A stretch of 64,000 bases of DNA from assembly GCA_964504345.1 (NCBI GenBank), contig CAZDDX010000001.1, forward strand, positions 558,001-622,000, read 5' to 3'. The stretch is from CAMDTE01 sp964504345 (lineage in GTDB: Bacteria > Bacteroidota > Bacteroidia > Flavobacteriales > Schleiferiaceae). The notes under the pieces were generated by a model. It was not told the DNA's origin, did not search any database, and saw nothing but the letters and a program-made list of their open reading frames with translations. Both the position numbers and the translations under genes were made by a program. Shown one piece after another: positions 1 through 7,332 of the stretch (positions are counted from its first letter, which is position 1; each line of letters begins with the position of its first letter).

Positions 1-557
1 AGTCCCGGGCGATCGCGGTCCGAAGTAAAGGGAAGTTCCTGAAAAAGGTGCATCAATCCATTCACCAACGTGCCTGAATAGTGCCCGTAGGCGGGATGCA
101 CCACCATCCCTGCCGGCTTGTTGATGACCACAAAATCCGCATCTTGGTACACTACCTCCAAATTCAAATCCTCTGGGAGCAGCTCAATTTCGCGCGGCGG
201 ACGGGTCAGTACCACGGTCACTGTTTGGCCGGGCAAGACTCGGTGATTGCTTTTGACGGGCTTGCCGTCCACTCGAATAGCTCCGGCCTCAGCGGCTTGC
301 TGAATTTTGTTGCGCGAAACGCCGTTCAAAAAATTGAATAAAAACTTATCTACCCGCAGCGGGCGCTGGCCGGCATCCGCCGTAAAACGAAAGTGTTCAA
401 AAAGTTCTTCTTCCTCCTCACCCTCTGCGGAAGCATCATCTGCTGCTCCTTGCGGGTCGATGGATTCAACCGATTGGCCTGAAGAAGCGGTGTTTGGAAA
501 TGTAGAAGGATCAACGGACTCGTGGTCGTTGGAAAACAACTCAGGGGTTGGGGTCAT
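1..557 (-). CDS. rluD: RluD-family 23S rRNA pseudouridine synthase, N-terminal part (gene runs off the window)
   Basis: Converts uridines of 23S rRNA to pseudouridine in the cytoplasm. The 185 visible residues hold an acidic, Ser/Glu-rich N-terminal extension (about 1-52, with a run of six Glu), an S4 RNA-binding domain (about 65-115, RVDKFLFNFLNGVSRNKIQ) and the start of the catalytic domain (VVINKPAGMVVHPAYGH at about 143-159). The sequence stops just before the expected HRLD catalytic motif. The ATG overlaps the stop of the upstream T9SS cargo gene by 3-4 bases, so it is the last visible gene of a PASTA-cargo-rluD operon. The acidic extension is longer than usual. The subfamily (RluD against RluC) cannot be settled from this half. 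Confidence 0.9.
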   Translation of the reverse strand, partial: MTPTPELFSNDHESVDPSTFPNTASSGQSVESIDPQGAADDASAEGEEEEELFEHFRFTADAGQRPLRVDKFLFNFLNGVSRNKIQQAAEAGAIRVDGKPVKSNHRVLPGQTVTVVLTRPPREIELLPEDLNLEVVYQDADFVVINKPAGMVVHPAYGHYSGTLVNGLMHLFQELPFTSDRDRPG

Positions 558-2401
558 GGGATTCGGTTCCAGCGCGCGGTAAAAATTCCCGTGGCGGTGC
601 GCAAACGCAGGGTATACAGTCCGGAGGACCACTGGGCCGTTGCCAATTCCGGCACGTAGGGTCCGGAAAAAACGACGCGGCCTTGAGCGTCAAAAACTTC
701 TAGTTGGTGCAAATCACGCGCAGCAATGTCGGGCGCTTCCACCCGCAGCCATTCGCGGCCGGGATTGGGGTACAAGCGCAGCGCGCCCAACGGCGCCGGC
801 TGCTCCGCAACCTGCAAATCAAGCGGCAACTGATTCAAAAACGGACGAAGACGCAACCGACCTTGGTACAATGAGGTATACCAAATGCCCGGCTCGCCGT
901 ACACATTCGGCACCACCGGCGGCGAATTGACGTCGTACCCCACGTGCATGGGCGCCGTGCCTTCCTGCTGCCAGCCCAAAAAGACCGTATTCGGGAGCAC
1001 CAAGCCCACCGTATCCAAAATGTAATGCACCAAAACATCGGGACCCCAGCTGTAGTCCGGCGTATACACGGAATCCGACCGGTAGAGCAATGCCCCGGGT
1101 TGGGTGTTGTTCGCGGCCCACACGCAAATGCGAAATCCTTGCTGCGTGGCGTCCACGCCCGCGGGCACAAAAGCCAAATCAATTCCCCGTAGGGTGTCTC
1201 CGCCGCGGTACATCGGGGTGTACATGGCCACCGTGCCACCGTTGACGTTTTGCACGCCATACGCCCGTTCGGAGGAACCGTCGTCCCAACCGTAGCGGTT
1301 TTCAAAGCGCTGCCGGTAGTGTAGGGAATCGTTGGAGAGAATGCCCACGTTCTCGCCGTCGAACCAAATGGTGGACGCCAGCGTGTAAGGCTCGTTGGCT
1401 GGAGTTCCCGCCGGCTGCGGCGAAAACTGATATTTTTCGTTGGTGTTGTGGATCAGATTGGACACGACGGGGACCACCAAACGCTGAAATACGGTGTCCG
1501 CACCTCGCGTCACCACCTGTTTTCCCAAATTCAAACTCCAACCGCCCACTGGGATGGGGCCGTTTCTACGGTACTCCAACTCGTATTCTTGGTCTGCTAC
1601 CGGGTAAAACGGGATCCAGTAAGGAACTTCTGTGTAGTCCTGGAGCAACGTGGGATGCGCCTGCGTCCACGCCGGATCTTCCAACACCGTGTCCGCCGAA
1701 GTTCGGTTGGCTCCCAAAAAGACGTGGTCTACCAGCCAATGATCAAAGGCGCCACCGCGCGCTCCGCGCGCGGCCAACCGAAAACGAAATCCGTTTTGAC
1801 CCGCCCACGGCGCAGCTACCGGAACCGATGCCCAACGCCAACGCTCCGGATCTCCCCCGCCCGCTCGGCTCCACGCCACAGCCCAAGAACTGTCTGCGGG
1901 ATTCCAAAAATCCACCCGAAGCGAATCGTCCGACTCCGTGGGGTCGCCCAAACCGCCGGTTTGAAAAAGAAAAGTCAAGACCACGTTGTTCCGCGTCCGC
2001 AAATCCAAAAAAGGCGACGTCAGTACGTCGGTAAGGGAATCAGAACCCAAAGAACCCGTCTTGTAGGCGCGGCCGTAGGCATTGATGCCGTCGAACACCG
2101 CCTGGCCCACACTGCGGGCCTCAACCGCCCACGTAGAGGCTACTTGAACTTTTTGGTCCGCCCATTTCCACGAAGCATTGCTGGAAAAATCATCCGAAAA
2201 AGGCAACGACAACGTATCTGTAGACAGGGTCTTGGCCGCACGAACACCGGAGGCAGTGCCGCGCAAAACCGGTCGTTCAACCGTAGGAAGCCCCGCGGGC
2301 ATCAGCAACTGCTCCACCGGCTGCGCCGACAATCCAGCAGTCAAGAACACCCAGCATCCCAACGCGCTGCGCACCAATTTTACCAAAAGACCCTTCTTCA
2401 T
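554..2401 (-). CDS. T9SS type A sorting-domain protein, secreted, function unknown
   Basis: A 615-residue exported protein. A signal peptide (about 1-26, ending GLSAQ) is followed by about 500 residues of beta-rich sequence with a jelly-roll/MAM-like feel (SLPFSDDFSS near 66, then Trp- and Gly-rich strands), with no catalytic motif I recognise. The last 78 residues form a type IX sorting domain with LRLYPNPG near 541-548 and a GLYTLRLRT strand, so the protein should cross the outer membrane by T9SS and be released or attached to the surface. It overlaps the PASTA gene upstream and rluD downstream by ATGA, an odd place for a cargo gene. Role unknown; adhesin or surface-layer component is only a guess. 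Confidence 0.85.
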   Translation of the reverse strand: MKKGLLVKLVRSALGCWVFLTAGLSAQPVEQLLMPAGLPTVERPVLRGTASGVRAAKTLSTDTLSLPFSDDFSSNASWKWADQKVQVASTWAVEARSVGQAVFDGINAYGRAYKTGSLGSDSLTDVLTSPFLDLRTRNNVVLTFLFQTGGLGDPTESDDSLRVDFWNPADSSWAVAWSRAGGGDPERWRWASVPVAAPWAGQNGFRFRLAARGARGGAFDHWLVDHVFLGANRTSADTVLEDPAWTQAHPTLLQDYTEVPYWIPFYPVADQEYELEYRRNGPIPVGGWSLNLGKQVVTRGADTVFQRLVVPVVSNLIHNTNEKYQFSPQPAGTPANEPYTLASTIWFDGENVGILSNDSLHYRQRFENRYGWDDGSSERAYGVQNVNGGTVAMYTPMYRGGDTLRGIDLAFVPAGVDATQQGFRICVWAANNTQPGALLYRSDSVYTPDYSWGPDVLVHYILDTVGLVLPNTVFLGWQQEGTAPMHVGYDVNSPPVVPNVYGEPGIWYTSLYQGRLRLRPFLNQLPLDLQVAEQPAPLGALRLYPNPGREWLRVEAPDIAARDLHQLEVFDAQGRVVFSGPYVPELATAQWSSGLYTLRLRTATGIFTARWNRIP

Positions 2402-3150
2402 TTTTTATCAAACCACAAATCAACAGACTCCCCGGCACGCACGGACGCACCCGCCGCGGGATCTTGGCGGTAAACACGTGCGCCGGTGGTGTCTTGATTG
2501 GGAAGATCCACCACGCCCGTCACTAGATTCATTTCTGCCAGGAACAACTCCAATTGATCCAGAGACAAACCCAACAAATCCGGCATGCTGAACTCCCCGG
2601 CACCCACACCGCCGCTCACCACCAAATCAACAACGCTGCCGTAGGGCAATTTGGTATCCGCCGCCAAAGTCTTTCCGCGGGATTGAACCGCCAGCACCAC
2701 GTCCGTAGAAACGTCCGGCTGGCGCGTAACGGTACCCACTGAAAATCCTTTGGAGGTTAAGTCGTACGTGGCCCGAGCCAACGACTTGTCCAAGACCCCG
2801 GGCAACGGCACCAAGGCCGGTCGCGACCGATTCAACGTCAACTTGATGACCCTATCGCCTTTTACCGCGGTACCGGGCCGCGGGTACTGATCCAAAACCG
2901 CCCCAGGCGAAACTTTCTGGGAATACGATGTGGAGTCCATGACTTCGCCTTCTAGCCCAGCATCCTCCAGGGCTTCCAGCGCCTGGTCCAAAGGCAGGTA
3001 CGAAACGTCGGGAACGGCGGTCAGCCTACCGTGACCGGTGGCCAGCTTCAGCATCCAATTCAAACCCGTCGCCACCAACACCGCTAAAACCAAGGCAACC
3101 ACGCCGTTGGCCACAAAGGTTTTGCTCTTAAAAAAGCCGCTCCATCGCAT
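2398..3150 (-). CDS. Membrane-anchored PASTA-domain protein without kinase domain
   Basis: A 250-residue single-pass membrane protein: a short cytoplasmic N-terminus, a transmembrane helix at about 15-36, then three PASTA repeats (about 44-112, 113-185 and 186-250; for example VPDVSYLPLDQALEALEDAG). PASTA domains bind peptidoglycan or muropeptides and normally sit on Ser/Thr kinases or penicillin-binding proteins; here there is no kinase or transpeptidase. It diverges from ddl, which makes the D-Ala-D-Ala end of the cell-wall precursor, so a wall-sensing or wall-binding role is plausible. First gene of the operon with the T9SS cargo and rluD. A TATCTTTG box ends 4 bases before the ATG. Confidence 0.88.
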   Translation of the reverse strand: MRWSGFFKSKTFVANGVVALVLAVLVATGLNWMLKLATGHGRLTAVPDVSYLPLDQALEALEDAGLEGEVMDSTSYSQKVSPGAVLDQYPRPGTAVKGDRVIKLTLNRSRPALVPLPGVLDKSLARATYDLTSKGFSVGTVTRQPDVSTDVVLAVQSRGKTLAADTKLPYGSVVDLVVSGGVGAGEFSMPDLLGLSLDQLELFLAEMNLVTGVVDLPNQDTTGARVYRQDPAAGASVRAGESVDLWFDKK

Positions 3151-3154
3151 GGAC

Positions 3155-3162
3155 CAAAGATA
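3155..3162 (-). promoter_or_regulatory. Bacteroidota -7 box for the PASTA-cargo-rluD operon
   Basis: TATCTTTG on the minus strand matches the Bacteroidota sigma-factor consensus TAnnTTTG. Four bases separate it from the ATG at 3150, so transcription should start at or next to the start codon. It is the mirror image of the ddl box: the 18 bases 3155-3172 read CAAAGATACCTATCTTTG. Confidence 0.65.
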
Positions 3163-3164
3163 CC

Positions 3165-3172
3165 TATCTTTG
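3165..3172 (+). promoter_or_regulatory. Bacteroidota -7 box for ddl-coaD
   Basis: TATCTTTG matches TAnnTTTG and ends 4 bases before the ddl ATG at 3177, predicting a leaderless or almost leaderless message. It lies back to back with the minus-strand box for the PASTA gene, two bases apart. Confidence 0.65.
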
Positions 3173-3176
3173 ACCT

Positions 3177-4202
3177 ATGCAGCGCTACCGCATTGGCGTC
3201 CTCATGGGCGGAAGTTCCAGCGAGGTCCAGATCTCCTTACAAAGTGGCCAGGCCGTTTACGAACACCTGGACCGTTCCCTTTTTGAACCCTACCGAATCC
3301 ACATTCTGCCCGACGGTTGGCACGTTTTGGACGACGAAGGGCGTTCGCACGAGGTGGACCGAAACGACTTTTCCTGCCGCATGGACGGCCAAAAAATTCA
3401 GTTCGACGCCTTGTTCAACGCCATCCACGGCAAGCCCGGTGAAGACGGTACCCTGCAAGGGTACTTGGAGCTTCTGGGCATTCCCTACACCGGGTGCGCT
3501 CCTTTGGAAATGGCCTTGACCTTTGACAAAGCGGCGTGCAACGTGCAGGCGGCGGCGCTGGGTGTACCCACCGCTCCTTCCGTCCACACCGACGCCACCG
3601 CAGACCCGGCCACCGTGCGCCAACAATGCGCAGACCGCGGGCTTCGCCTGCCCGTCTTCGTAAAACCCACCCGCAGCGGCTCTTCATTTGGTGTCACCAA
3701 AGTCAACCGCTGGGACGACCTGCCCGCCGCGCTGGCTGAGGCCGGCAAAGAAAGCCCTTTTGCCTTGGTAGAACAAGGTGTGCTTGGCACCGAAGTGGGC
3801 TGCGGCGTGGCGCGCCTCAACGGCAAAACCACCGTCCTGGAAATCACCGAAATCGTTTCCGAAAACGAATTTTTCGATTACGAAGCCAAGTACCAAGGTG
3901 CTTCCCAAGAGATCACGCCGGCGCGCTTGTCCAAAGCGACCGCCGAAGAAATTCATGCCCTGGCCCACCGCCTCTACACGGGCATGCACCTGCGCGGCGT
4001 CATTCGGTGCGACTTTATTGTGGACCAAAGCACCGGCCGCCCCACCCTCATTGAAATCAATTCGGTCCCCGGTTTGGGACCGGCCAGCATTGTTCCGCAA
4101 CAAGTACTTGCCAGCGGACGCACCCTCACAGACTTTTTCACTTTGTTGTTGCACGAAACCCTTCGCGATGCCCAAAACCGCGCTTTTTCCCGGGTCCTTT
4201 GA
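3177..4202 (+). CDS. ddl: D-alanine--D-alanine ligase
   Basis: Joins two D-alanines using ATP to make the dipeptide that MurF adds to the peptidoglycan precursor. A 341-residue ATP-grasp enzyme: the N-terminal GGSSSEVQISLQSG loop (about 11-24), the KPTRSGSSFG ATP-binding segment (about 163-172), and the C-terminal RCDFIVDQSTGRPTLIEIN metal/ATP site with its NSVPGLGP loop. The ATG at 3177 fits the family start and lies 4 bases after the promoter box. Its last 35 bases overlap coaD in another frame, and the C-terminal tail (DAQNRAFSRVL) is written over the coaD start. Its partner murF lies at about 62 kb. Confidence 0.96.
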   Translation: MQRYRIGVLMGGSSSEVQISLQSGQAVYEHLDRSLFEPYRIHILPDGWHVLDDEGRSHEVDRNDFSCRMDGQKIQFDALFNAIHGKPGEDGTLQGYLELLGIPYTGCAPLEMALTFDKAACNVQAAALGVPTAPSVHTDATADPATVRQQCADRGLRLPVFVKPTRSGSSFGVTKVNRWDDLPAALAEAGKESPFALVEQGVLGTEVGCGVARLNGKTTVLEITEIVSENEFFDYEAKYQGASQEITPARLSKATAEEIHALAHRLYTGMHLRGVIRCDFIVDQSTGRPTLIEINSVPGLGPASIVPQQVLASGRTLTDFFTLLLHETLRDAQNRAFSRVL

Positions 4203-4629
4203 CCCCTTTACCCTGGGCCACGAAGACATCGTGCGCCGCGCCCTCCCCTTGTTCGACGAACTGTACATCGGCATCGGCGAAAACCAAGACAAACGCTACC
4301 AGTTCACCCTGGACGAACGCGTTCGCATGGTGGAATCGTTCTACGCCGACGAACCCCGCATTCACGTGGTTCCCTACCGCGGATTAACCGTTGACTTTGC
4401 GCGCCAATTGGGGGTGGACTTCCTGCTGCGCGGCATCCGGAATCCGTCGGACTTTGAATTTGAAAAAGCCATCGCCCAAGCCAACCGACAATTGGTTCCG
4501 GATTTGGACACCGTCTTTCTTCTAACCACGGCCCGGTACGCCTATATTTCGTCGTCCATTGTGCGGGACGTGCTGCGCCACCACGGAGACGCGTCGGTTT
4601 TCTTGCCCGACGGACTTCAACTGCCGTAA
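4168..4629 (+). CDS. coaD: Phosphopantetheine adenylyltransferase
   Basis: Transfers AMP from ATP to 4'-phosphopantetheine, the penultimate step of coenzyme A synthesis. The 153-residue length is typical. The N-terminal FPGSFDPFTLGHEDIV carries the TxGH nucleotidyltransferase motif (about 7-22), and YISSSIVRDVLRHHGD near the C-terminus is the ISSTxVR-type signature. The ATG at 4168 is chosen because the FPGSFDP strand must be near the N-terminus; this places the start 35 bases inside ddl, so the two are translationally linked. Confidence 0.96.
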   Translation: MPKTALFPGSFDPFTLGHEDIVRRALPLFDELYIGIGENQDKRYQFTLDERVRMVESFYADEPRIHVVPYRGLTVDFARQLGVDFLLRGIRNPSDFEFEKAIAQANRQLVPDLDTVFLLTTARYAYISSSIVRDVLRHHGDASVFLPDGLQLP

Positions 4630-4656
4630 AGCGCCAATAATACCCGATTATCCAGC

Positions 4657-5103
4657 TCAATCGCGCTGGGATGCACCCGCTCGGAAAGCGGCCTCCTCCA
4701 CTTCCCGCAGGGTGGTGTAGGTGGTGCCCGCTAAAAAGTGGCAATCTTCCTGGGGAATCCACTCCGCACGAGAAATTCCTTCGGACTTCTGCGGGGTCAA
4801 CGCCGGCGTTCCGGCCACGCGCATCAAAAACCAGTGGGTAGTTTTGGTAGCGGTTGCGCCGTCCAGCGGATAGGAATGAACCGTTTCGCACAGGGCAGAG
4901 ACCAACTCAACCCCGGTCAATCCGCATTCCTCTTCTACCTCACGCACAGCACATTCGGGGATGCTTTCCCCGGCTTCCAACTTGCCCTTTGGCAAATCCC
5001 ACTGCCCCATTCGGTGGATCCACAAGACCTCGTTGGCCTCGTTTAGTACCCAACCGCCGGCGGCCGTCAAGACAATTACATTTGCGCTAGGTGCGTTGTC
5101 CAT
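4657..5103 (-). CDS. NUDIX hydrolase
   Basis: A 148-residue hydrolase of nucleoside diphosphates linked to another group; the substrate cannot be told from sequence. The NUDIX box is complete: GKLEAGESIPECAVREVEEECGL split as GKLEAGES...REVEEECG, following MGQWDLPKG. The ATG at 5103 is preferred over a TTG 36 bases upstream, which would push the start into pyrE. It is divergent from pyrE with 20 bases between the start codons, a pairing often seen in Bacteroidota. It converges with ddl-coaD. Confidence 0.88.
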   Translation of the reverse strand: MDNAPSANVIVLTAAGGWVLNEANEVLWIHRMGQWDLPKGKLEAGESIPECAVREVEEECGLTGVELVSALCETVHSYPLDGATATKTTHWFLMRVAGTPALTPQKSEGISRAEWIPQEDCHFLAGTTYTTLREVEEAAFRAGASQRD

Positions 5104-5110
5104 GAAGATG

Positions 5111-5118
5111 TATTTTTG
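5111..5118 (+). promoter_or_regulatory. Bacteroidota -7 box for pyrE
   Basis: TATTTTTG matches TAnnTTTG and ends 5 bases before the pyrE ATG at 5124, implying a very short or absent leader. Confidence 0.55.
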
Positions 5119-5123
5119 CGGCC

Positions 5124-5765
5124 ATGATTGCCAATCCAACTGTTGCTGCCCAAACGGCAGAATTCTTACTGCAAATTAAAGCTATTCAGCTTCGCCCGGA
5201 AAATCCATTTACGTGGGCCTCGGGTTGGAAGTCGCCCATTTACACGGACAACCGCACAGCACTGAGCTATCCGCCCGTTCGAAATTTTTTGCGCGAGCAG
5301 ATGGTTGCAGCCATACGCACCCAATACCCCTCGGTTGAGGTCATTGCTGGGGTCGCCACGGGCGCCATTGCTTTAGCAGCTCTGGTGGCGCAAGACTTAA
5401 GCCTTCCCATGGTGTACGTGCGTCCTACCGCCAAAGAACACGGTCGCCAAAACCAGGTAGAAGGCCACCTGGAAGGCAACCGCCGCGTGGTGGTGGTGGA
5501 AGACCTTATTTCCACCGGAAAGAGCTCTCTGGCCGCCGTGGAAGCCCTTCGCCAGCAGTACGCTCAGGTTCTGGGCATGGTTGGCATTTTTACCTACGGT
5601 TTCCCACAAGCGGATGAGGCCTTTGCCGACGCGGAATGCCCCCTCATTACCTTGAGCGATTACAATGCCTTGTTGGCCCAAGCACAGAAATCCGGCACCA
5701 TCCGCGATTCTGAGGCTGCCTTGTTGGCCGATTGGCGTACCGCTCCAGACACCTGGGGTCAATAA
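5124..5765 (+). CDS. pyrE: Orotate phosphoribosyltransferase
   Basis: Makes orotidine 5'-phosphate from orotate and PRPP in pyrimidine synthesis. A 213-residue type I phosphoribosyltransferase. The PRPP loop VVVVEDLISTGKSS (about 123-136) and the orotate-side segment FTWASGWKSPIYTDNR (about 27-42) are clear, and YVRPTAKEHG carries the catalytic-loop lysine. It stands alone between NUDIX and convergent birA, whose stop is one base away. Confidence 0.95.
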   Translation: MIANPTVAAQTAEFLLQIKAIQLRPENPFTWASGWKSPIYTDNRTALSYPPVRNFLREQMVAAIRTQYPSVEVIAGVATGAIALAALVAQDLSLPMVYVRPTAKEHGRQNQVEGHLEGNRRVVVVEDLISTGKSSLAAVEALRQQYAQVLGMVGIFTYGFPQADEAFADAECPLITLSDYNALLAQAQKSGTIRDSEAALLADWRTAPDTWGQ

Positions 5766-5766
5766 T

Positions 5767-6618
5767 TTACAATCCGGTCGATTGACGGTCCTTCGTGGCC
5801 CGCGCCGTCGGTTGCAACGGATAGGTCCACACCCATTCCCCTTGGTGCAGCGCTTCCGGAACCCCGTCGCGCAAAACGCGCATGCGGCCGTCTTCGGCAG
5901 GCTCCACCAACAAAACCGTGTGTTTTTTCTCCGGACTGGTGCGCGCCGTTATTTCTTGCGGAGCACCCAGGCCCCATAAATTTTCGATATACTGCGGGGA
6001 AACAATTCCCCAAAGGTCTGCGGGCGTAACTACTAGGGCGTTTTGAAGTCCGCGAACCAAATGATCCACCAAAGCACGACACAAGCGGTCTGTGGGGGGA
6101 GGTGTTTCCCACTCGGACCACGAAGCCGCGTAGGGAACCTCCGTTGGAGGTGCAACTAAATTGATGCCCACGCCCACCACCAAACGCTGCAGCAGGGCGT
6201 GCTGCATGCGTCCTTCCACCAAGATTCCACCCAGCTTACGTCCGCCCAAAACCAAATCGTTAGGCCATTTGATGCCCCAGTGCGGTCCATTGAGTTCCGT
6301 TGCCTCCAGCGTCCAACGAGACCCGGGGAGTCCACATCCCTGCAAGGCTTCCACGGCAGACACCGCCAACTGCGCCTGCAACGCCGCCAAATGCTCCGCT
6401 GGGAAGCGCAACGGAGGACTCAGAATGCTCAGAAACACATTGCCCTTCCTGCCATTCTGCCAGCCGGATCCGCGCTGACCGCGCCCTTGGGTCTGACAAT
6501 CGGCCGCAATGGCAGTCCAGTCCGACGGTTCATTCGCTTCCAAATACCGCCATGCTTCGGACTGAGTTGAGTCCAACTCGCTATAAGTCAAGTACTTGAT
6601 TTCCAGGCCGGGATTCAC
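5767..6618 (-). CDS. birA: Biotin--[acetyl-CoA-carboxylase] ligase
   Basis: Attaches biotin to the carrier protein of acetyl-CoA carboxylase by way of biotinyl-AMP. At 283 residues it has the catalytic and C-terminal domains but no N-terminal helix-turn-helix, so it is the monofunctional form rather than a repressor. Motifs: TQGRGQRGSGW (biotin/AMP loop, about 46-56), KWPNDL and KLGGILVE (about 118-136). The start is GTG at 6618; no ATG is near, and a TATCTTTG box ends 4 bases upstream. Its target system's accA lies at about 43.3 kb. Confidence 0.94.
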   Translation of the reverse strand: MNPGLEIKYLTYSELDSTQSEAWRYLEANEPSDWTAIAADCQTQGRGQRGSGWQNGRKGNVFLSILSPPLRFPAEHLAALQAQLAVSAVEALQGCGLPGSRWTLEATELNGPHWGIKWPNDLVLGGRKLGGILVEGRMQHALLQRLVVGVGINLVAPPTEVPYAASWSEWETPPPTDRLCRALVDHLVRGLQNALVVTPADLWGIVSPQYIENLWGLGAPQEITARTSPEKKHTVLLVEPAEDGRMRVLRDGVPEALHQGEWVWTYPLQPTARATKDRQSTGL

Positions 6619-6622
6619 CTTT

Positions 6623-6630
6623 CAAAGATA
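6623..6630 (-). promoter_or_regulatory. Bacteroidota -7 box for birA
   Basis: TATCTTTG on the minus strand, 4 bases before the birA GTG at 6618. This supports the GTG start and predicts a leaderless message. Confidence 0.6.
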
Positions 6631-6672
6631 CGGCACTCCGTTTGGCACTCCGTTTGCTACTTGAATAATCGG

Positions 6673-6680
6673 TAAATTTG
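6673..6680 (+). promoter_or_regulatory. Bacteroidota -7 box for rsfS
   Basis: TAAATTTG matches TAnnTTTG and lies 15 bases before the rsfS ATG at 6696. Its final TTG overlaps a possible TTG start at 6678, which makes that upstream start unlikely. Confidence 0.55.
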
Positions 6681-6695
6681 CCTTTTACATTCCAC

Positions 6696-7292
6696 ATGCC
6701 CAAAAAAGCCGCGGTCAAGACCGCCTATCCCCCTCTGGTACACGCAATTCTCGACGGTTTATCCGATTTGAAAGCGGAAAATGCTACCGTCATTGATTTA
6801 CGCGAACTGGAGAACGCCGTAGCTGCCTTCTTCATCATCGCGGATGCACAATCCAACACCCAGGTCAACGCAATGGGCCAGGCCGTTCGGAAGCAAGCCC
6901 GCGAACAATGCGCCGAGCGTCCTTGGCACGTGGAAGGCGAAGACAATTCCGAGTGGATCCTCTTGGACTACGTTTCAACGGTGGTGCACCTGTTTCAAAC
7001 CCCCGCACGCGCTTTCTACGATTTGGAAGGTCTGTGGGGAGATGGCAAAGTGGAAGTCATTGATTTGGAAGCAATGGTAAAAGCGCAAGCCGATGCCGCA
7101 AAGGCATTGAAAAAAGCCGCAGCACCCAAGACCCCGGCCAAGGCCACTGCCGCAAAAAAAGAAGCCGTGGTGAAGAAATTACCCGCCGCGAGCGCGGCAG
7201 CAACCGCCACCAAGGCCAAAGCCGCGGCCAAGCCCAAAGCAGCCCCTAAGACTAAAACGCTGGACACCGCAAAATCGGCCACCAAAAAATAA
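6696..7292 (+). CDS. rsfS: Ribosome silencing factor RsfS with histone-H1-like C-terminal tail
   Basis: Binds ribosomal protein uL14 and blocks joining of the ribosomal subunits when nutrients run out. Residues 1-125 are the usual RsfS fold (VIDLRELENAVAAFFIIAD at about 32-50, LDYVSTVVHLF and the conserved LEGLWGDGK at 110-118). RsfS proteins usually end near 120 residues; this one continues with about 70 residues of Ala, Lys, Pro and Thr (about 128-198) resembling the tail of histone H1, which should be disordered and strongly basic. The ATG at 6696 is preferred over a TTG at 6678. It lies directly upstream of ftsH, the usual Bacteroidota order. Confidence 0.93.
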   Translation: MPKKAAVKTAYPPLVHAILDGLSDLKAENATVIDLRELENAVAAFFIIADAQSNTQVNAMGQAVRKQAREQCAERPWHVEGEDNSEWILLDYVSTVVHLFQTPARAFYDLEGLWGDGKVEVIDLEAMVKAQADAAKALKKAAAPKTPAKATAAKKEAVVKKLPAASAAATATKAKAAAKPKAAPKTKTLDTAKSATKK

Positions 7293-7332
7293 ATCTGCCG
7301 TCGCCCGCAAGGCGATCGTCAACCCCAAACCC

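Noticed and set aside
2398..3150. Possible PASTA Ser/Thr kinase
   Set aside because: The protein is 250 residues with a short cytoplasmic end; there is no kinase domain.
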